NCBI GenBank assembly: GCA_019745395.1
Contig: JAIETG010000027.1
Coordinates: forward strand, 124,001-188,000
From: Rhabdochlamydiaceae bacterium
Lineage (GTDB): Bacteria > Chlamydiota > Chlamydiia > Chlamydiales > Rhabdochlamydiaceae
DNA: 64,000 bases
Reading direction: 5' to 3'
The notes beneath the pieces were generated by a model. That model worked only from the letters and a program-made list of their open reading frames with translations. It had not been told where the DNA came from and ran no database searches. Positions 1 to 8,151 of the stretch are shown one piece after another. Within the stretch, counting starts at the first letter, position 1. Each line of letters opens with the position of its first letter. The position numbers were made by a program, and so were the translations under genes.

Positions 1-158
1 TTATCTACATGATCATAAAGCTCATGCAGGCGTACATCTAAAATTTCCAGCTCGTTAAAAAAAAGAAAACAATCATAAATCCTAGCACAACATTGATTCC
101 AAGCAGGAAACAACAATAGCAGAAACAACAAAACTGAAGCCTCGAATTTTTTTATCAT
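1..158 (-). CDS. GT17-family glycosyltransferase, N-terminal part (cut by window edge)
   Basis: An open frame on the minus strand starts with ATG at 158 and runs off the left edge. About 52 residues are visible: a hydrophobic signal peptide (MIKKFEASVLLF...) followed by the IYDCFLFFNELEILDVRLHELYDHVD block. That block closely matches the start of the complete GT17 protein at 6027-6920 (VYDCFPFWKEFEVLKIRLEELYDEVD), so this is a second GT17 paralogue. GT17 enzymes transfer N-acetylglucosamine in beta-1,4 linkage onto a mannosyl core in eukaryotes; bacterial members act on unknown acceptors. It lies downstream of the methyltransferase at 233-856 on the same strand and may be co-transcribed with it. 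The catalytic part lies outside the window. Confidence 0.75.
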   Translation of the reverse strand, partial: MIKKFEASVLLFLLLLFPAWNQCCARIYDCFLFFNELEILDVRLHELYDHVD

Positions 159-198
159 AACTTCAAGCCCTATCCTTTGAATTATGCTTCGAATAATG

Positions 199-222
199 AG
201 TGGGAGAAATGTTTCTCCCACT
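199..222 (-). terminator. Perfect 11-bp inverted repeat between two minus-strand genes
   Basis: AGTGGGAGAAA is followed after 2 bases by its exact complement. It lies between the stop of the methyltransferase (233) and the GT17 start (158). There is no clear U-run on either side, so it may be a weak terminator or an mRNA-stabilising hairpin. Confidence 0.4.
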
Positions 223-232
223 CTCTGTCCAT

Positions 233-856
233 CTATCGATAGTTAGCTTCTACCCAACAACGATCTTCTGCATGATAAACATTTTTAATTACAATAAATC
301 CTCGCTTAACCAAGTCATCTACAGCTTTTTTCACTTCCATTTCTGGAGAATAATCATCAATTAACAAAATCGTATGTGCCCTAGCGAGTTTTTTACAATT
401 TACAATATCGCGCGTCGCTCCTGCATAAGAATGGTCTCCATCAACGTAAATGAGATCAAATTTCTGCTCAGGATACACTATAGAATAGGCGTCTACGGTT
501 TTCCTAGAATCACCAGGAACAAACTGAAATACATTTGGATATTTTTGAGACAGATAGTCTACTGCAATTTTCGTGTAATCATGTGTATTGATGTCAAAAG
601 AAACGAATTTGGTCAATTTCTTACATGTTTGAAAGAAGTTTTCCGCAGAATGTCCCGCGTTTAATCCTATCTCTAAAATGGATTCAATATCAGGATGTAA
701 ATTAAGCAATTCATTGACGCCTTGTTGCTGAGAAGGAATCATATACCCCTCCGTTAAGACGGCGTTATGTTCAGTCAAATATTCTTCCAGAGAAGGCAAG
801 TTTTGCCCTTGCAAGAAACAACTTATCGCTATTAGAGACACACATATTGACTTCAT
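233..856 (-). CDS. Secreted class I SAM-dependent methyltransferase (Methyltransf_24 type)
   Basis: A 207-aa protein with a short N-terminal signal peptide (residues 1-17). A Rossmann-type SAM-binding core follows: motif I EIGLNAGHS at residues 62-70, an acidic FVSFDIN strand near 84-90, and FDLIYVDGDHSY at about 133-144. This is the pattern of the Methyltransf_24 / cephalosporin-hydroxylase-like group, whose members often methylate sugars or polyketides. It is a close paralogue of the protein at 8152-8823, which has EIGLNGGHS at the same place. It precedes a GT17 gene on the same strand, so a methyltransferase-GT17 pairing occurs here and again, in the other order, around 6027-8823. The acceptor is unknown. 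The signal peptide is unusual for a SAM-dependent enzyme. Confidence 0.8.
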   Translation of the reverse strand: MKSICVSLIAISCFLQGQNLPSLEEYLTEHNAVLTEGYMIPSQQQGVNELLNLHPDIESILEIGLNAGHSAENFFQTCKKLTKFVSFDINTHDYTKIAVDYLSQKYPNVFQFVPGDSRKTVDAYSIVYPEQKFDLIYVDGDHSYAGATRDIVNCKKLARAHTILLIDDYSPEMEVKKAVDDLVKRGFIVIKNVYHAEDRCWVEANYR

Positions 857-975
857 AGATTCTCCTTTAAGAATTGCAATGACAATAAAAATTAGATGGG
901 AGCTAACATAGCAATTTCCTGGTATTTTTCGCAGGACTTTCTAAAGATCCGAAGCAATTTCCACTTCTACTAAAA

Positions 976-998
976 GCAGCCGAAAAAAAATCGGCTGC
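976..998 (-). terminator. Rho-independent terminator of the first GT90 gene
   Basis: GCAGCCGA and its complement TCGGCTGC (8 bp) flank a run of A/T. Read on the minus strand, the stem lies just past the stop codon of the gene at 1007 and is followed by TTTTAG. Confidence 0.55.
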
Positions 999-1006
999 GA
1001 TCCCAA

Positions 1007-2116
1007 TTACTGCTGATCAGCTAGAGCCTTAAGAAAAGTGTAAAAATAAGCAAAAACAGCTTCATGAGATAGGTGATGCTCAGCAATATGAGTGCCATTA
1101 GCCGCTATTTGCTCAGCTAATCCATCATTTTGCCTCATCCAATTTAACTTCAACTCTAAATCAGACAAATCAGAACGGAGTCCAACATAATTATGACTTT
1201 CTTGAAGCAAGCTATAATACCACTGAACATACTCCGAATCCACCTTAAACAATACAGAATTGGAGAGAAGAATCCAAAAACATCTAGAGTAGGTATTAGC
1301 ATTCCCATCAATATCCACAAGATACTTATATTTCAGCGATTTTCCAATACTTACAAAATCACCCATCATATTCTTTTGGCATAATAGCTCAGAAACGCCA
1401 GGAGTATCTTGAACAACATTCGTAAATCTTGCGTCTATTAAATCTGGACGATTCAAAGAATAAGTTACAGCCAAGCTGCGAGGGAAAAGTGCATAATTTC
1501 CTGTAGTGTATACCCCACCAGTAGTTGCGCCTCTCCAAAATAACTTGTCGGTCTTCGCATTCCAAGGATATAAACGAACAGACTCCTGAACATGAGATCT
1601 TATATTTCCATACCCCTCCATAGCTTCAAAATCTGGCATGAGCAGATTTTTCGAGAATTTCTTTTTGCTAAATGTCAGTACAGGAAACTCATTACTATCG
1701 TAAGAATCATGAGAGGAAAACAAGAACGTAACATCAGGAACCTTTACAGCGCGGCAAAGAGATTGCATTGCCGATAAAATAATAACTTCACGCTCCGTCA
1801 AATTTCTCCCTTCAGGTGCAATAATTTGAGGAATATTATTTCTCACAAACGCGATGTATATCAAGTGATTGGGATCACTTAGTTCATTATAAAACAAATT
1901 CTGCATGCTCTCAGCAGAAAGTTCCGATGGCGAAAATTGAGATAATTCAGAGAAAATGGCTCTATAAGCCCAACTATCTGAAGATTGATATTCTTGAATT
2001 TTGCTCCGCAAAACTGATTTATTAAGTTTTGAGTGATTACCAGCAACCAGTAACTGTGAAAAGCAAAAGCAAAATACAAAGACTAAATAATAAAAATAAC
2101 CACTTGTTTTTTTCAT
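1007..2116 (-). CDS. GT90/CAP10-family glycosyltransferase, secreted (paralogue 1 of 3)
   Basis: The frame is open up to 2287, but I place the start at the ATG at 2116, where a signal peptide begins (MKKTSGYFYYLVFVFCFCFS...), giving 369 aa. The body matches the CAP10/GT90 fold of eukaryotic protein O-glucosyl- and xylosyltransferases and fungal capsule enzymes. It has FWRGATTGG, an arginine block LFPRSLAVTYSLNRPDLIDARF, then KYKYLVDIDGNANTYSRC and SVLFKVDSEYVQWYY, the donor-site blocks of the family. Paralogues lie at 10325-11482 and 11737-12864. The acceptor may be a protein or a surface glycan. UDP-sugar use is expected from the family and is not shown by the sequence. A terminator follows at 976-998. 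Confidence 0.78.
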   Translation of the reverse strand: MKKTSGYFYYLVFVFCFCFSQLLVAGNHSKLNKSVLRSKIQEYQSSDSWAYRAIFSELSQFSPSELSAESMQNLFYNELSDPNHLIYIAFVRNNIPQIIAPEGRNLTEREVIILSAMQSLCRAVKVPDVTFLFSSHDSYDSNEFPVLTFSKKKFSKNLLMPDFEAMEGYGNIRSHVQESVRLYPWNAKTDKLFWRGATTGGVYTTGNYALFPRSLAVTYSLNRPDLIDARFTNVVQDTPGVSELLCQKNMMGDFVSIGKSLKYKYLVDIDGNANTYSRCFWILLSNSVLFKVDSEYVQWYYSLLQESHNYVGLRSDLSDLELKLNWMRQNDGLAEQIAANGTHIAEHHLSHEAVFAYFYTFLKALADQQ

Positions 2117-2395
2117 CAAATTGACGGCGCGGTTACCTCGTGCTTGTAAGTCTATGAGGAAACGCCGCTCCCTGTAAAAATTGTTAAAAATAAAATTCAT
2201 GTTAGAGAATAAAATCTCGAGGATCTTACAAAGGCTATAAAATAAAAGAAACCAGAAACTTTTCAAAGCAATTGTCTGAAGGCCCATGAAAAATCTTGAT
2301 CAAAAAGGACACAACTGCCACGATAAAACATCCTAAATACGAATTTTAGGTCATGAATTCCCACTCATTCGAATTTTAAAACCAGAAATAAAGCA

Positions 2396-3709
2396 ATGCG
2401 GAAAAAAGTTTATATTTTTTTTGTTTCATTTAGCCTACTAACAGTAATAGCAGGCGTCGGGATTAAACACAGACATAAGCTTTTAGCATTCAACCAAAAA
2501 AGACCCTACATTACCCTAACAGGCCCCATTGAAATGGCTGATGGGATAGGAAAGCAAGTCGTCGAATTAGCTGAGACGCTTTTAGATGAGAACTTTAGCA
2601 TAAATATATTAGCCCATCATGTGAACAAAGTAGATGTTCCTTCGAGGATTCTTAGCCTTTTACGTCTAAAAAACAAGCAATTAGGAAAGATTGTTATCGC
2701 AGAAGAAAGCCTTTGGGATCACGGGACAGAGCTTGCCCCACGCAAACTTCCAACTACTACGCAACCAGATCAAATTCGCATTGCTTATTCCATGCTTGAA
2801 TCCACTTTAATCCCTCCCGAGTGGGTAATGCAGCTAAATCTCTACTATGATGCAGTAGCAGTACCAGACTCTTTTCTAGTGGAAACTTACATAAAATCTG
2901 GAGTCCAGATTCCTATTTTTGAAATTCCCCTAGGTGTAGATCTTCAAAAATTTCTTAAAACGCCCCTTAAAAAAGAGCGGAATCCCGTAATGGTCTTTGC
3001 AAATTTCAGCTCTGCTTTAGACAGGAAAAATCAACTACTTTTAGTCCAAGCGTTCGCCAAAGCTCTGGGAAATGTAGAAGATGCTGTTTTGCAAATTAAC
3101 AGTAGAGGTGGAGATGAAGAAATTCGAGATGAAATCATCAACGAAATCATTAGGTCAAACTGCTCCAACATACGATTCACCGAATTTAAGCTACGAAAAG
3201 ATGCTTATATCAAGCTGTTTCAGTCGGTAGATTGCTATGTTAGTCTATCTAAAGGTGAAGGTTTTTCCATACAGCCAAGAGAAGCTATGGCCCTTGGAAT
3301 TCCCGCAATTGTAACAGACAACACAGGGCAAACGACAATCTGCAAAAGCAACCTCGTCAAAACTGTAAAATCTGCAATTTTAGAGCCAGCCAGATATTTC
3401 GGCAGCCCAATTCCATGCGGATACCGATTCAACTGCGATCTAGATGAAGCCGCTGCAGCAATTAAAGACGTTTATGAAAATTATGGACAGTATTTACAAA
3501 ATGCTGCACAGGCAAGAACTTGGGCTCAAGCCTACGACTTCTCAAATGAGAACTTGCGCAGCTTATATAAAACCCTAGTTAAACCTAAAAAACTAGTCCT
3601 GGGAACTGAAAATAAAATTCATGCAGATTATTTAATGACAAATTCTAAAATCCTGTATGAAAAATATCAAAAAATCGCCCTAAACAATCTCAAATCTCAG
3701 CCTGATTAA
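2396..3709 (+). CDS. GT4-family glycosyltransferase with N-terminal membrane anchor
   Basis: A 437-aa protein with one hydrophobic N-terminal segment (residues 4-22) that looks like a signal anchor. The C-terminal half has the GT4 retaining-transferase signature: an E-x7-E motif (EGFSIQPRE, E288 and E296) followed by AMALGIPAIVTD, preceded by a nucleotide-binding region (PVMVFANFSSALDRKNQ). GT4 enzymes use nucleotide-diphosphate sugars. It is divergently placed relative to the GT90 gene at 1007-2116. The anchor orientation is not determined; if the catalytic domain faces outward, the enzyme would need donors from outside the bacterial cytosol, as for its neighbours. No strong ribosome binding site is visible before the ATG. 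Confidence 0.75.
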   Translation: MRKKVYIFFVSFSLLTVIAGVGIKHRHKLLAFNQKRPYITLTGPIEMADGIGKQVVELAETLLDENFSINILAHHVNKVDVPSRILSLLRLKNKQLGKIVIAEESLWDHGTELAPRKLPTTTQPDQIRIAYSMLESTLIPPEWVMQLNLYYDAVAVPDSFLVETYIKSGVQIPIFEIPLGVDLQKFLKTPLKKERNPVMVFANFSSALDRKNQLLLVQAFAKALGNVEDAVLQINSRGGDEEIRDEIINEIIRSNCSNIRFTEFKLRKDAYIKLFQSVDCYVSLSKGEGFSIQPREAMALGIPAIVTDNTGQTTICKSNLVKTVKSAILEPARYFGSPIPCGYRFNCDLDEAAAAIKDVYENYGQYLQNAAQARTWAQAYDFSNENLRSLYKTLVKPKKLVLGTENKIHADYLMTNSKILYEKYQKIALNNLKSQPD

Positions 3710-3887
3710 TTAACGTTATCAGAAAACACTAAAGCCCTTAAAACACCTCTTCTATCTCCATCACATTTCCAAAGACCCTTTTGAGGTTAAATAGTTTAAG
3801 ATGGCATACATACTAAATACACCATCGAATAAACGGCATTCTGCTAAATTCACAGATTGTCCTTCCTAACCTCATCTATGATGAGTA

Positions 3888-4580
3888 TCAATCTAAAGAA
3901 ACAGCATCATTTTTCCAAAGCAAAACCAACTTAACTTCTCCACCTACACATCGGTAACATAAAACGGTTTCTGCTCGCAAATTAAATGGAGTCTCCGTAA
4001 GTGCAATGGGACGATATTCACCTGCAACAATGTTCCTATTGTCCGATTTTAACGTATCCGGATTAACATCATTGGTAAGGAGGGCGTATTTGTATTTATG
4101 GAGCTGCTTAAAAAAGGACTGAACATCTTCGATGGGCAAATGCTGAAGAACATCTTTACAGATCAATAAATCAGCGGCAGGTAAATCTTCACGAACACCA
4201 TCAGCAAGCTCGAAATGGATATTTGAGGCACCAAAAACACGATTATTATAATCAATAAGAAATGGGACGACATCAACACCCAAATACTCGATCCCAGACC
4301 AGTCAATCTTATTCGAGAGCCTCCAATCTCCTGATCCAACATCAACAACACTGTTTATGTCATTTTCTCTGAGAAAATTTTGTAAAAATCCGAGATACGG
4401 CAATGCGTTTTGAGGATCAGATCCTTCTCCAGATCCGCCTCTAAATTTCCCCTGCTGTTCATCATAGATCCACCCCCAGGCCCCTTCATCATAAACTCGT
4501 TCAAAAACCGTACTCGTTTCGTTACAAACAGCTGAAGAAATAAGACTAAGAGCACAAATCCAGGTAAGTTTTTTCAACAC
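3888..4580 (-). CDS. Secreted class I SAM-dependent methyltransferase
   Basis: A 230-aa protein. The best ribosome binding site (AAGGAG, 4586-4591) precedes a GTG at 4580, with a TTG one codon later, so translation starts at a non-ATG codon. A signal peptide covers residues 1-19. The SAM-binding site is VVDVGSGDW (78-86), followed by GVDVV (101-105), a DLLICKDVLQHLP stretch typical of small-molecule methyltransferases, and a C-terminal beta region. The GAWGW stretch and a Gly-rich segment near residues 34-52 precede the core. It is a different subfamily from the two EIGLN-type methyltransferases here. The substrate is unknown; the surroundings suggest a glycan. Confidence 0.72.
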   Translation of the reverse strand: MLKKLTWICALSLISSAVCNETSTVFERVYDEGAWGWIYDEQQGKFRGGSGEGSDPQNALPYLGFLQNFLRENDINSVVDVGSGDWRLSNKIDWSGIEYLGVDVVPFLIDYNNRVFGASNIHFELADGVREDLPAADLLICKDVLQHLPIEDVQSFFKQLHKYKYALLTNDVNPDTLKSDNRNIVAGEYRPIALTETPFNLRAETVLCYRCVGGEVKLVLLWKNDAVSLD

Positions 4581-4847
4581 ACAATCTCCTTATTTTTTTC
4601 AATTTTATGGTAGGAGAGCCTAGCAGAGGAACGCTTTTCATTGAAGCTGTAAACATATAACCACATCCAATTATCATTTGCAAAAAATCCCAATCCCCTC
4701 ACAAAAAAACGAAATCTAAAATAATATCTCCTTCTTATCGAAATCACCAAATCTAACAATTGGCAATCTCAGACATGTTTTTAAACACCTAAACGCAAAT
4801 GGATTTTTTAGCGTTTAAGTGAGAAAAATTTCACAGGTACTGATGTG

Positions 4848-4876
4848 TTGACATTGCTCATCTGTCGGCATACTAT
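4848..4876 (+). promoter_or_regulatory. Sigma70/sigma66-type promoter for the exostosin-like gene
   Basis: TTGACA at 4848-4853, a 17-bp spacer, and TACTAT at 4871-4876 give a near-consensus promoter about 85 bp before the ATG at 4962. It lies in the 381-bp space (4581-4961) between two divergent genes. I see no other gene or RNA in that space. Confidence 0.65.
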
Positions 4877-4961
4877 GTGCCCGTTAAAATTTAGAAAAAC
4901 CTATTTGACAGACAAACGCATATAACATTGGCAACAATCTCGAATCTATTTGAGGAATTTT

Positions 4962-5915
4962 ATGAATTTGAAAAAAACACTCCTTCTAGCTTGCTTTACT
5001 ATTATGAGCTTCCTAGGGGCCAACGAATCAATCAACTTAATTTGGATTAGCGGCAGTCCTGAGGGAAGTTGGGAAGAAGACTGGATTCAAGAAATGCTAT
5101 CTGAAGTACAAGCCGACATTCATACAATCGTTGACGGCAACCATGAAGTATTTTTAGATAAATCGATTATCGTGACTTCCCACCCCAACAAGGAAAAATA
5201 CCAGGAATACTTCTCCGAATATAAAAAGAGAGGATTGAAATTTGGAGTCATTCATCTCAGTGATGAAACTTATGACCATCCCTGCGATTTTTATGATGGC
5301 GTTCCCTTCGTAATCAGAAATTACTGGCATAAAAAATTTGCCAACGCTCAAAACGTATCATTCCTTGCATTAGGGTATAAAAGAACATTTTGGGATGGTT
5401 TTACAGGGCACATAAAAAAAGCTGAAGAGCGTAAATACAACTGGTCCTTTGCAGGTCAAATCAAAAAATCTACTCGCGTTTCAATGATAAAAAACATGAG
5501 AAAGATCCCCCATTATCACATTCACGAAATTTTCGACTTTAACTCTCCTGATGCTCTTTCTGCATCAAATTACCGAGATCTTTTACTGGAATCCATATTT
5601 GTTCCCTGCCCCCGAGGATGGTGGAATCTTGATTCTTTTCGCCTTTCTGAAGCCCTAGAATGCGGATGCATTCCGATTGTCGAAAAATCTCCTCTCGATT
5701 ATTTTTCTAAGCTTTTTGGCTGCTCTTACCCATTTCCTTCTCTTACATCTTGGAAAGAGCTTCAAAAAATCATCAGGCCTCTTCTTGAAGATCCTGAACG
5801 CCTAGAACAACTAAGACTAGATTGTTACAACTGGTGGATGAACTATAAAGCAAGCGAGAAAAAGCACATTGCAAACCTAGTTCACGACAACTTTTACGCA
5901 AAAAAAGATACGTAA
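4962..5915 (+). CDS. Exostosin-like (GT47-type) glycosyltransferase, secreted
   Basis: The frame is open from a TTG at 4950, but a GAGG box 5-8 bases upstream and the signal peptide (MNLKKTLLLACFTIMSFLGANE) favour the ATG at 4962, giving 317 aa. The C-terminal half has the exostosin block CPRGWWNLDSFRLSEALECGCIP, where the E in SEALECG is the conserved acidic residue of this superfamily. The family includes heparan sulfate polymerases and plant cell-wall transferases. Bacterial members act on unknown acceptors. It is followed after 111 bp by GT17 on the same strand, likely as one transcription unit driven by the promoter at 4848. Confidence 0.72.
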   Translation: MNLKKTLLLACFTIMSFLGANESINLIWISGSPEGSWEEDWIQEMLSEVQADIHTIVDGNHEVFLDKSIIVTSHPNKEKYQEYFSEYKKRGLKFGVIHLSDETYDHPCDFYDGVPFVIRNYWHKKFANAQNVSFLALGYKRTFWDGFTGHIKKAEERKYNWSFAGQIKKSTRVSMIKNMRKIPHYHIHEIFDFNSPDALSASNYRDLLLESIFVPCPRGWWNLDSFRLSEALECGCIPIVEKSPLDYFSKLFGCSYPFPSLTSWKELQKIIRPLLEDPERLEQLRLDCYNWWMNYKASEKKHIANLVHDNFYAKKDT

Positions 5916-6026
5916 GTCACGACAGCCCAACTGTCGCAGGATATGAAAATTGAACGAAAAAAACACACCAAAGGAGCGGGATCTCTCTTAAGATGGACAT
6001 CGAAGAGTATTGTCTCGTTAAATTTT

Positions 6027-6920
6027 ATGAAAAAATTATGTTTTACGATAATTGCTCTATGCAGCTCAATGCTTAGCGCAGAAGTGTACGATTGCTTCCC
6101 ATTTTGGAAAGAATTTGAAGTATTAAAAATCCGTCTTGAAGAACTTTATGATGAAGTAGATCATTTTGTGATAGTTGAAGCCACAAAAACTTTCACAGGT
6201 CTACCTAAGCCTTTATATTTTGCAGAAAACGCTCACTTATATGAAAAGTATAAAGATAAAATCATCCATGTGGTTGTCGATGATTTCCCCGTAGAAGGAA
6301 ACTCAGAAAAAGATTTTTGGATAAGAGAAGTTTACCAACACAATGCTGTAATTCGAGGTCTTGCAGGGTGCAATCCTGATGATATTATTTTCCTCTCAGA
6401 TCTGGATGAAATTCCAAGATGTACGACTATGCAAAATATAAAACACTATTTCGCCTCAAAGCCTTCCAAAAAATACAGAGATCAAAAAAAGCATAAAAAA
6501 ACAAATGATATCAAAGCTAACATGGTCACTCTTGACATGCCTAACTTTTCCTGTCAACTGAACCGGACTGCAGAAACAAGATGGATCGGTCCTGCAAAAG
6601 CGGTCCCTTATTGGGTACTCAGCGTGCTTTCTGTAGATGATATTCACTTATTTCACCATAAACATTCTGATCTTTTCGTTATGCAAAACGCCGGATGGCA
6701 TTTTAATACAATGGGAGATTGGAAAGCAGCTATTGATAAATGGCTATGTCACAATGTAGATTTCGCAAACAGTGGAATTATTGACGAAGAAGCTCTTAAG
6801 AAAAACTATAATGATTTCCTTCTCAGACACAAGCCAATTCCTGTAGACGAAAGCTTTCCTAAACTTGTACGAGAAAATCTAAATTATTACAAATCTATTG
6901 GATGGATAGCAGATCACTAA
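6027..6920 (+). CDS. GT17-family glycosyltransferase, secreted (complete copy)
   Basis: A 298-aa protein from the ATG at 6027. An upstream in-frame ATG at 5943 would add 28 residues; I prefer 6027 because it puts a signal peptide (MKKLCFTIIALCSSMLSAE) at the N-terminus, as in the paralogue at the left edge. The domain begins immediately with YDCFPFWKEFEVLKIRLEEL, then DHFVIVEATKTFTG and DDIIFLSDLDEIP, the DxD-like donor-metal motif of GT17, and a C-terminal AGWHFNTMG region. Family role: beta-1,4-N-acetylglucosaminyl transfer to mannose. The stop codon (6918-6920) overlaps the 9-bp target duplication of the IS element that follows, so the insertion spared the gene by a single codon. Confidence 0.8.
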   Translation: MKKLCFTIIALCSSMLSAEVYDCFPFWKEFEVLKIRLEELYDEVDHFVIVEATKTFTGLPKPLYFAENAHLYEKYKDKIIHVVVDDFPVEGNSEKDFWIREVYQHNAVIRGLAGCNPDDIIFLSDLDEIPRCTTMQNIKHYFASKPSKKYRDQKKHKKTNDIKANMVTLDMPNFSCQLNRTAETRWIGPAKAVPYWVLSVLSVDDIHLFHHKHSDLFVMQNAGWHFNTMGDWKAAIDKWLCHNVDFANSGIIDEEALKKNYNDFLLRHKPIPVDESFPKLVRENLNYYKSIGWIADH

Positions 6921-6927
6921 TTAAAAC
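6919..6927. repeat. Left copy of 9-bp target site duplication
   Basis: AATTAAAAC directly abuts the left inverted repeat and recurs exactly at 8121-8129 after the right inverted repeat. It begins inside the TAA stop codon of the GT17 gene. Confidence 0.88.
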
Positions 6928-6942
6928 CTCTGTACAGGACAA
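6928..6942. repeat. Left terminal inverted repeat of the IS4 element
   Basis: Fifteen bases, CTCTGTACAGGACAA, identical to the reverse complement of 8106-8120. Confidence 0.9.
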
Positions 6943-7015
6943 AATTCAATATGATGAAAAGAATTCGCTGAAGCTGAATGATACCTGCCTGAGTTTACCC
7001 AAATTAGGAGCAGTT

Positions 7016-8089
7016 ATGCATTGCGTCAACGAGTTACAAAGACTTTTCTTTCAGAATTTAAATTGGAATAAGGCAAGGATTGCTTGCCTAGCTCAAATTT
7101 TGCAAGCGTTATTTTGCGTGTGAACCGTGAATCTTACGCAGATTTCTTCTTTCTTTCAGACTAATAACAAACAAGAGTCTTCTTATAGGAGAATTCGGAG
7201 GTTTTTCTCCGAATTCTCCTTCGATATCACAATCCTTATTCCTTTTGTTCTTTCTCTTTTTTCTCTAAACGGGCAATTGATTCTGATCTTGGATCGAACA
7301 AATTGGCAATGGGGCAAGAAAGAAATCAACATATGACTTCTTTCTGTAGCCTATCGAGGAATTGGCATTCCTCTCTTCTGGAGTGTGACCGGCTCTAAAG
7401 GTTCTTCCTCTACTTCAGAACAGATTCATGTTTTGAAACAAGTATTACAGAAAATTGGCCCCAGAAGAATACAAGCCTTTCTAGCAGATGGTGAATTCAT
7501 AGGTGATGATTGGTTTAGATTTTTAAAAAAGAGCAAAATCCCTTTCGTCATTCGCATTAAAAAAAACACACTGGCAACAGGAATCCGCGCCTATGCAATT
7601 CCTGTTTTAGAGCTATGAAAAAATCGAGGAAGATCGAAATCAGTTATAAATGCACCTGTGCTCATTTGGGGTAATTTATTATACGTTTCGATACGTCAGA
7701 GCAAAGGAGCAAAAGAACCCATGATCGTAGTTTCCAATAAGACTTTCAAAGATGCTCTAAACCTATATCAAAGGCGATGGGAAATAGAGACTTTGTTTGG
7801 CTGCTTAAAAAGCAGAGGATTTAGAATGGAGGATACTCATATCACATCTCCTGAAAAAATAGAGAAACTGCTCTTCGTCCTAGCTATAGCTTTTTGTTGG
7901 GCCTACAAGCTCGGAGGTGTCAACGATACGGAAAATCCCATTCCTAAAAAGAGTCATGGACGGATGTCTAAAAGCCTATTTCGTCTAGGATTGGATTTTT
8001 TCAGATCAGTTATCTTCTTCATAGAGAAGAAAATGCGTGAATTCTTGAAAATTATTAAGCTTCTAACGATTTGCGAGTTAGCATGTTAG
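7016..8089 (+). pseudogene. IS4-family DDE transposase, interrupted by three in-frame TGA codons
   Basis: From the ATG at 7016 one reading frame continues to the stop at 8089, broken only by TGA at 7121-7123, 7334-7336 and 7616-7618. There is no frameshift between the parts. Joined, the parts make a normal-looking IS4 transposase: first catalytic Asp in LILDRTNW, second in FLADGEFIGDDW, and the Y-x2-R-x3-E-x6-K signature in YQRRWEIETLFGCLK, followed by RGF. The first stop can be derived from an Arg codon (CGA to TGA, in CV-stop-TVNLTQ). I call it a pseudogene. Readthrough or recoding is discussed under findings. Confidence 0.85.
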
Positions 8090-8105
8090 GAGGCTTGCAA
8101 TTTTC

Positions 8106-8120
8106 TTGTCCTGTACAGAG
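8106..8120. repeat. Right terminal inverted repeat of the IS4 element
   Basis: The exact reverse complement of 6928-6942; it marks the right end of the element. Confidence 0.9.
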
Positions 8121-8129
8121 AATTAAAAC
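8121..8129. repeat. Right copy of 9-bp target site duplication
   Basis: AATTAAAAC, identical to 6919-6927, immediately outside the right inverted repeat. Confidence 0.88.
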
Positions 8130-8151
8130 AAAATTAATCAACGAGAGATAC

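Larger units (their letters stand above)
6928..8120 (+). mobile_element. IS4-family insertion sequence, 1193 bp, complete ends
   Basis: The element is bounded by perfect 15-bp terminal inverted repeats (CTCTGTACAGGACAA at 6928-6942, its complement at 8106-8120) and flanked by a 9-bp direct repeat. It carries one DDE transposase frame with the IS4 YREK signature, but that frame is broken by three TGA codons. The ends and target duplication show it transposed as a unit into the gap between GT17 and a methyltransferase gene. Because the ends are intact, a transposase supplied in trans could still mobilise it. Confidence 0.92.

Noticed and set aside
4574-4759. Open frame on the minus strand upstream of the 3888 methyltransferase
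   Set aside because: No start signal, extreme Phe/Arg composition; it is intergenic DNA with the promoter for the next gene nearby.
5943-6026. GT17 start at 5943
   Set aside because: It would bury the signal peptide 28 residues inside; the paralogue at the left edge starts directly with a signal peptide.
7016-8089. TGA decoded as an amino acid in the transposase
   Set aside because: Other genes in the window, such as those with ATGA overlaps, end at TGA normally, and TGG is used for Trp; nonsense decay is simpler.
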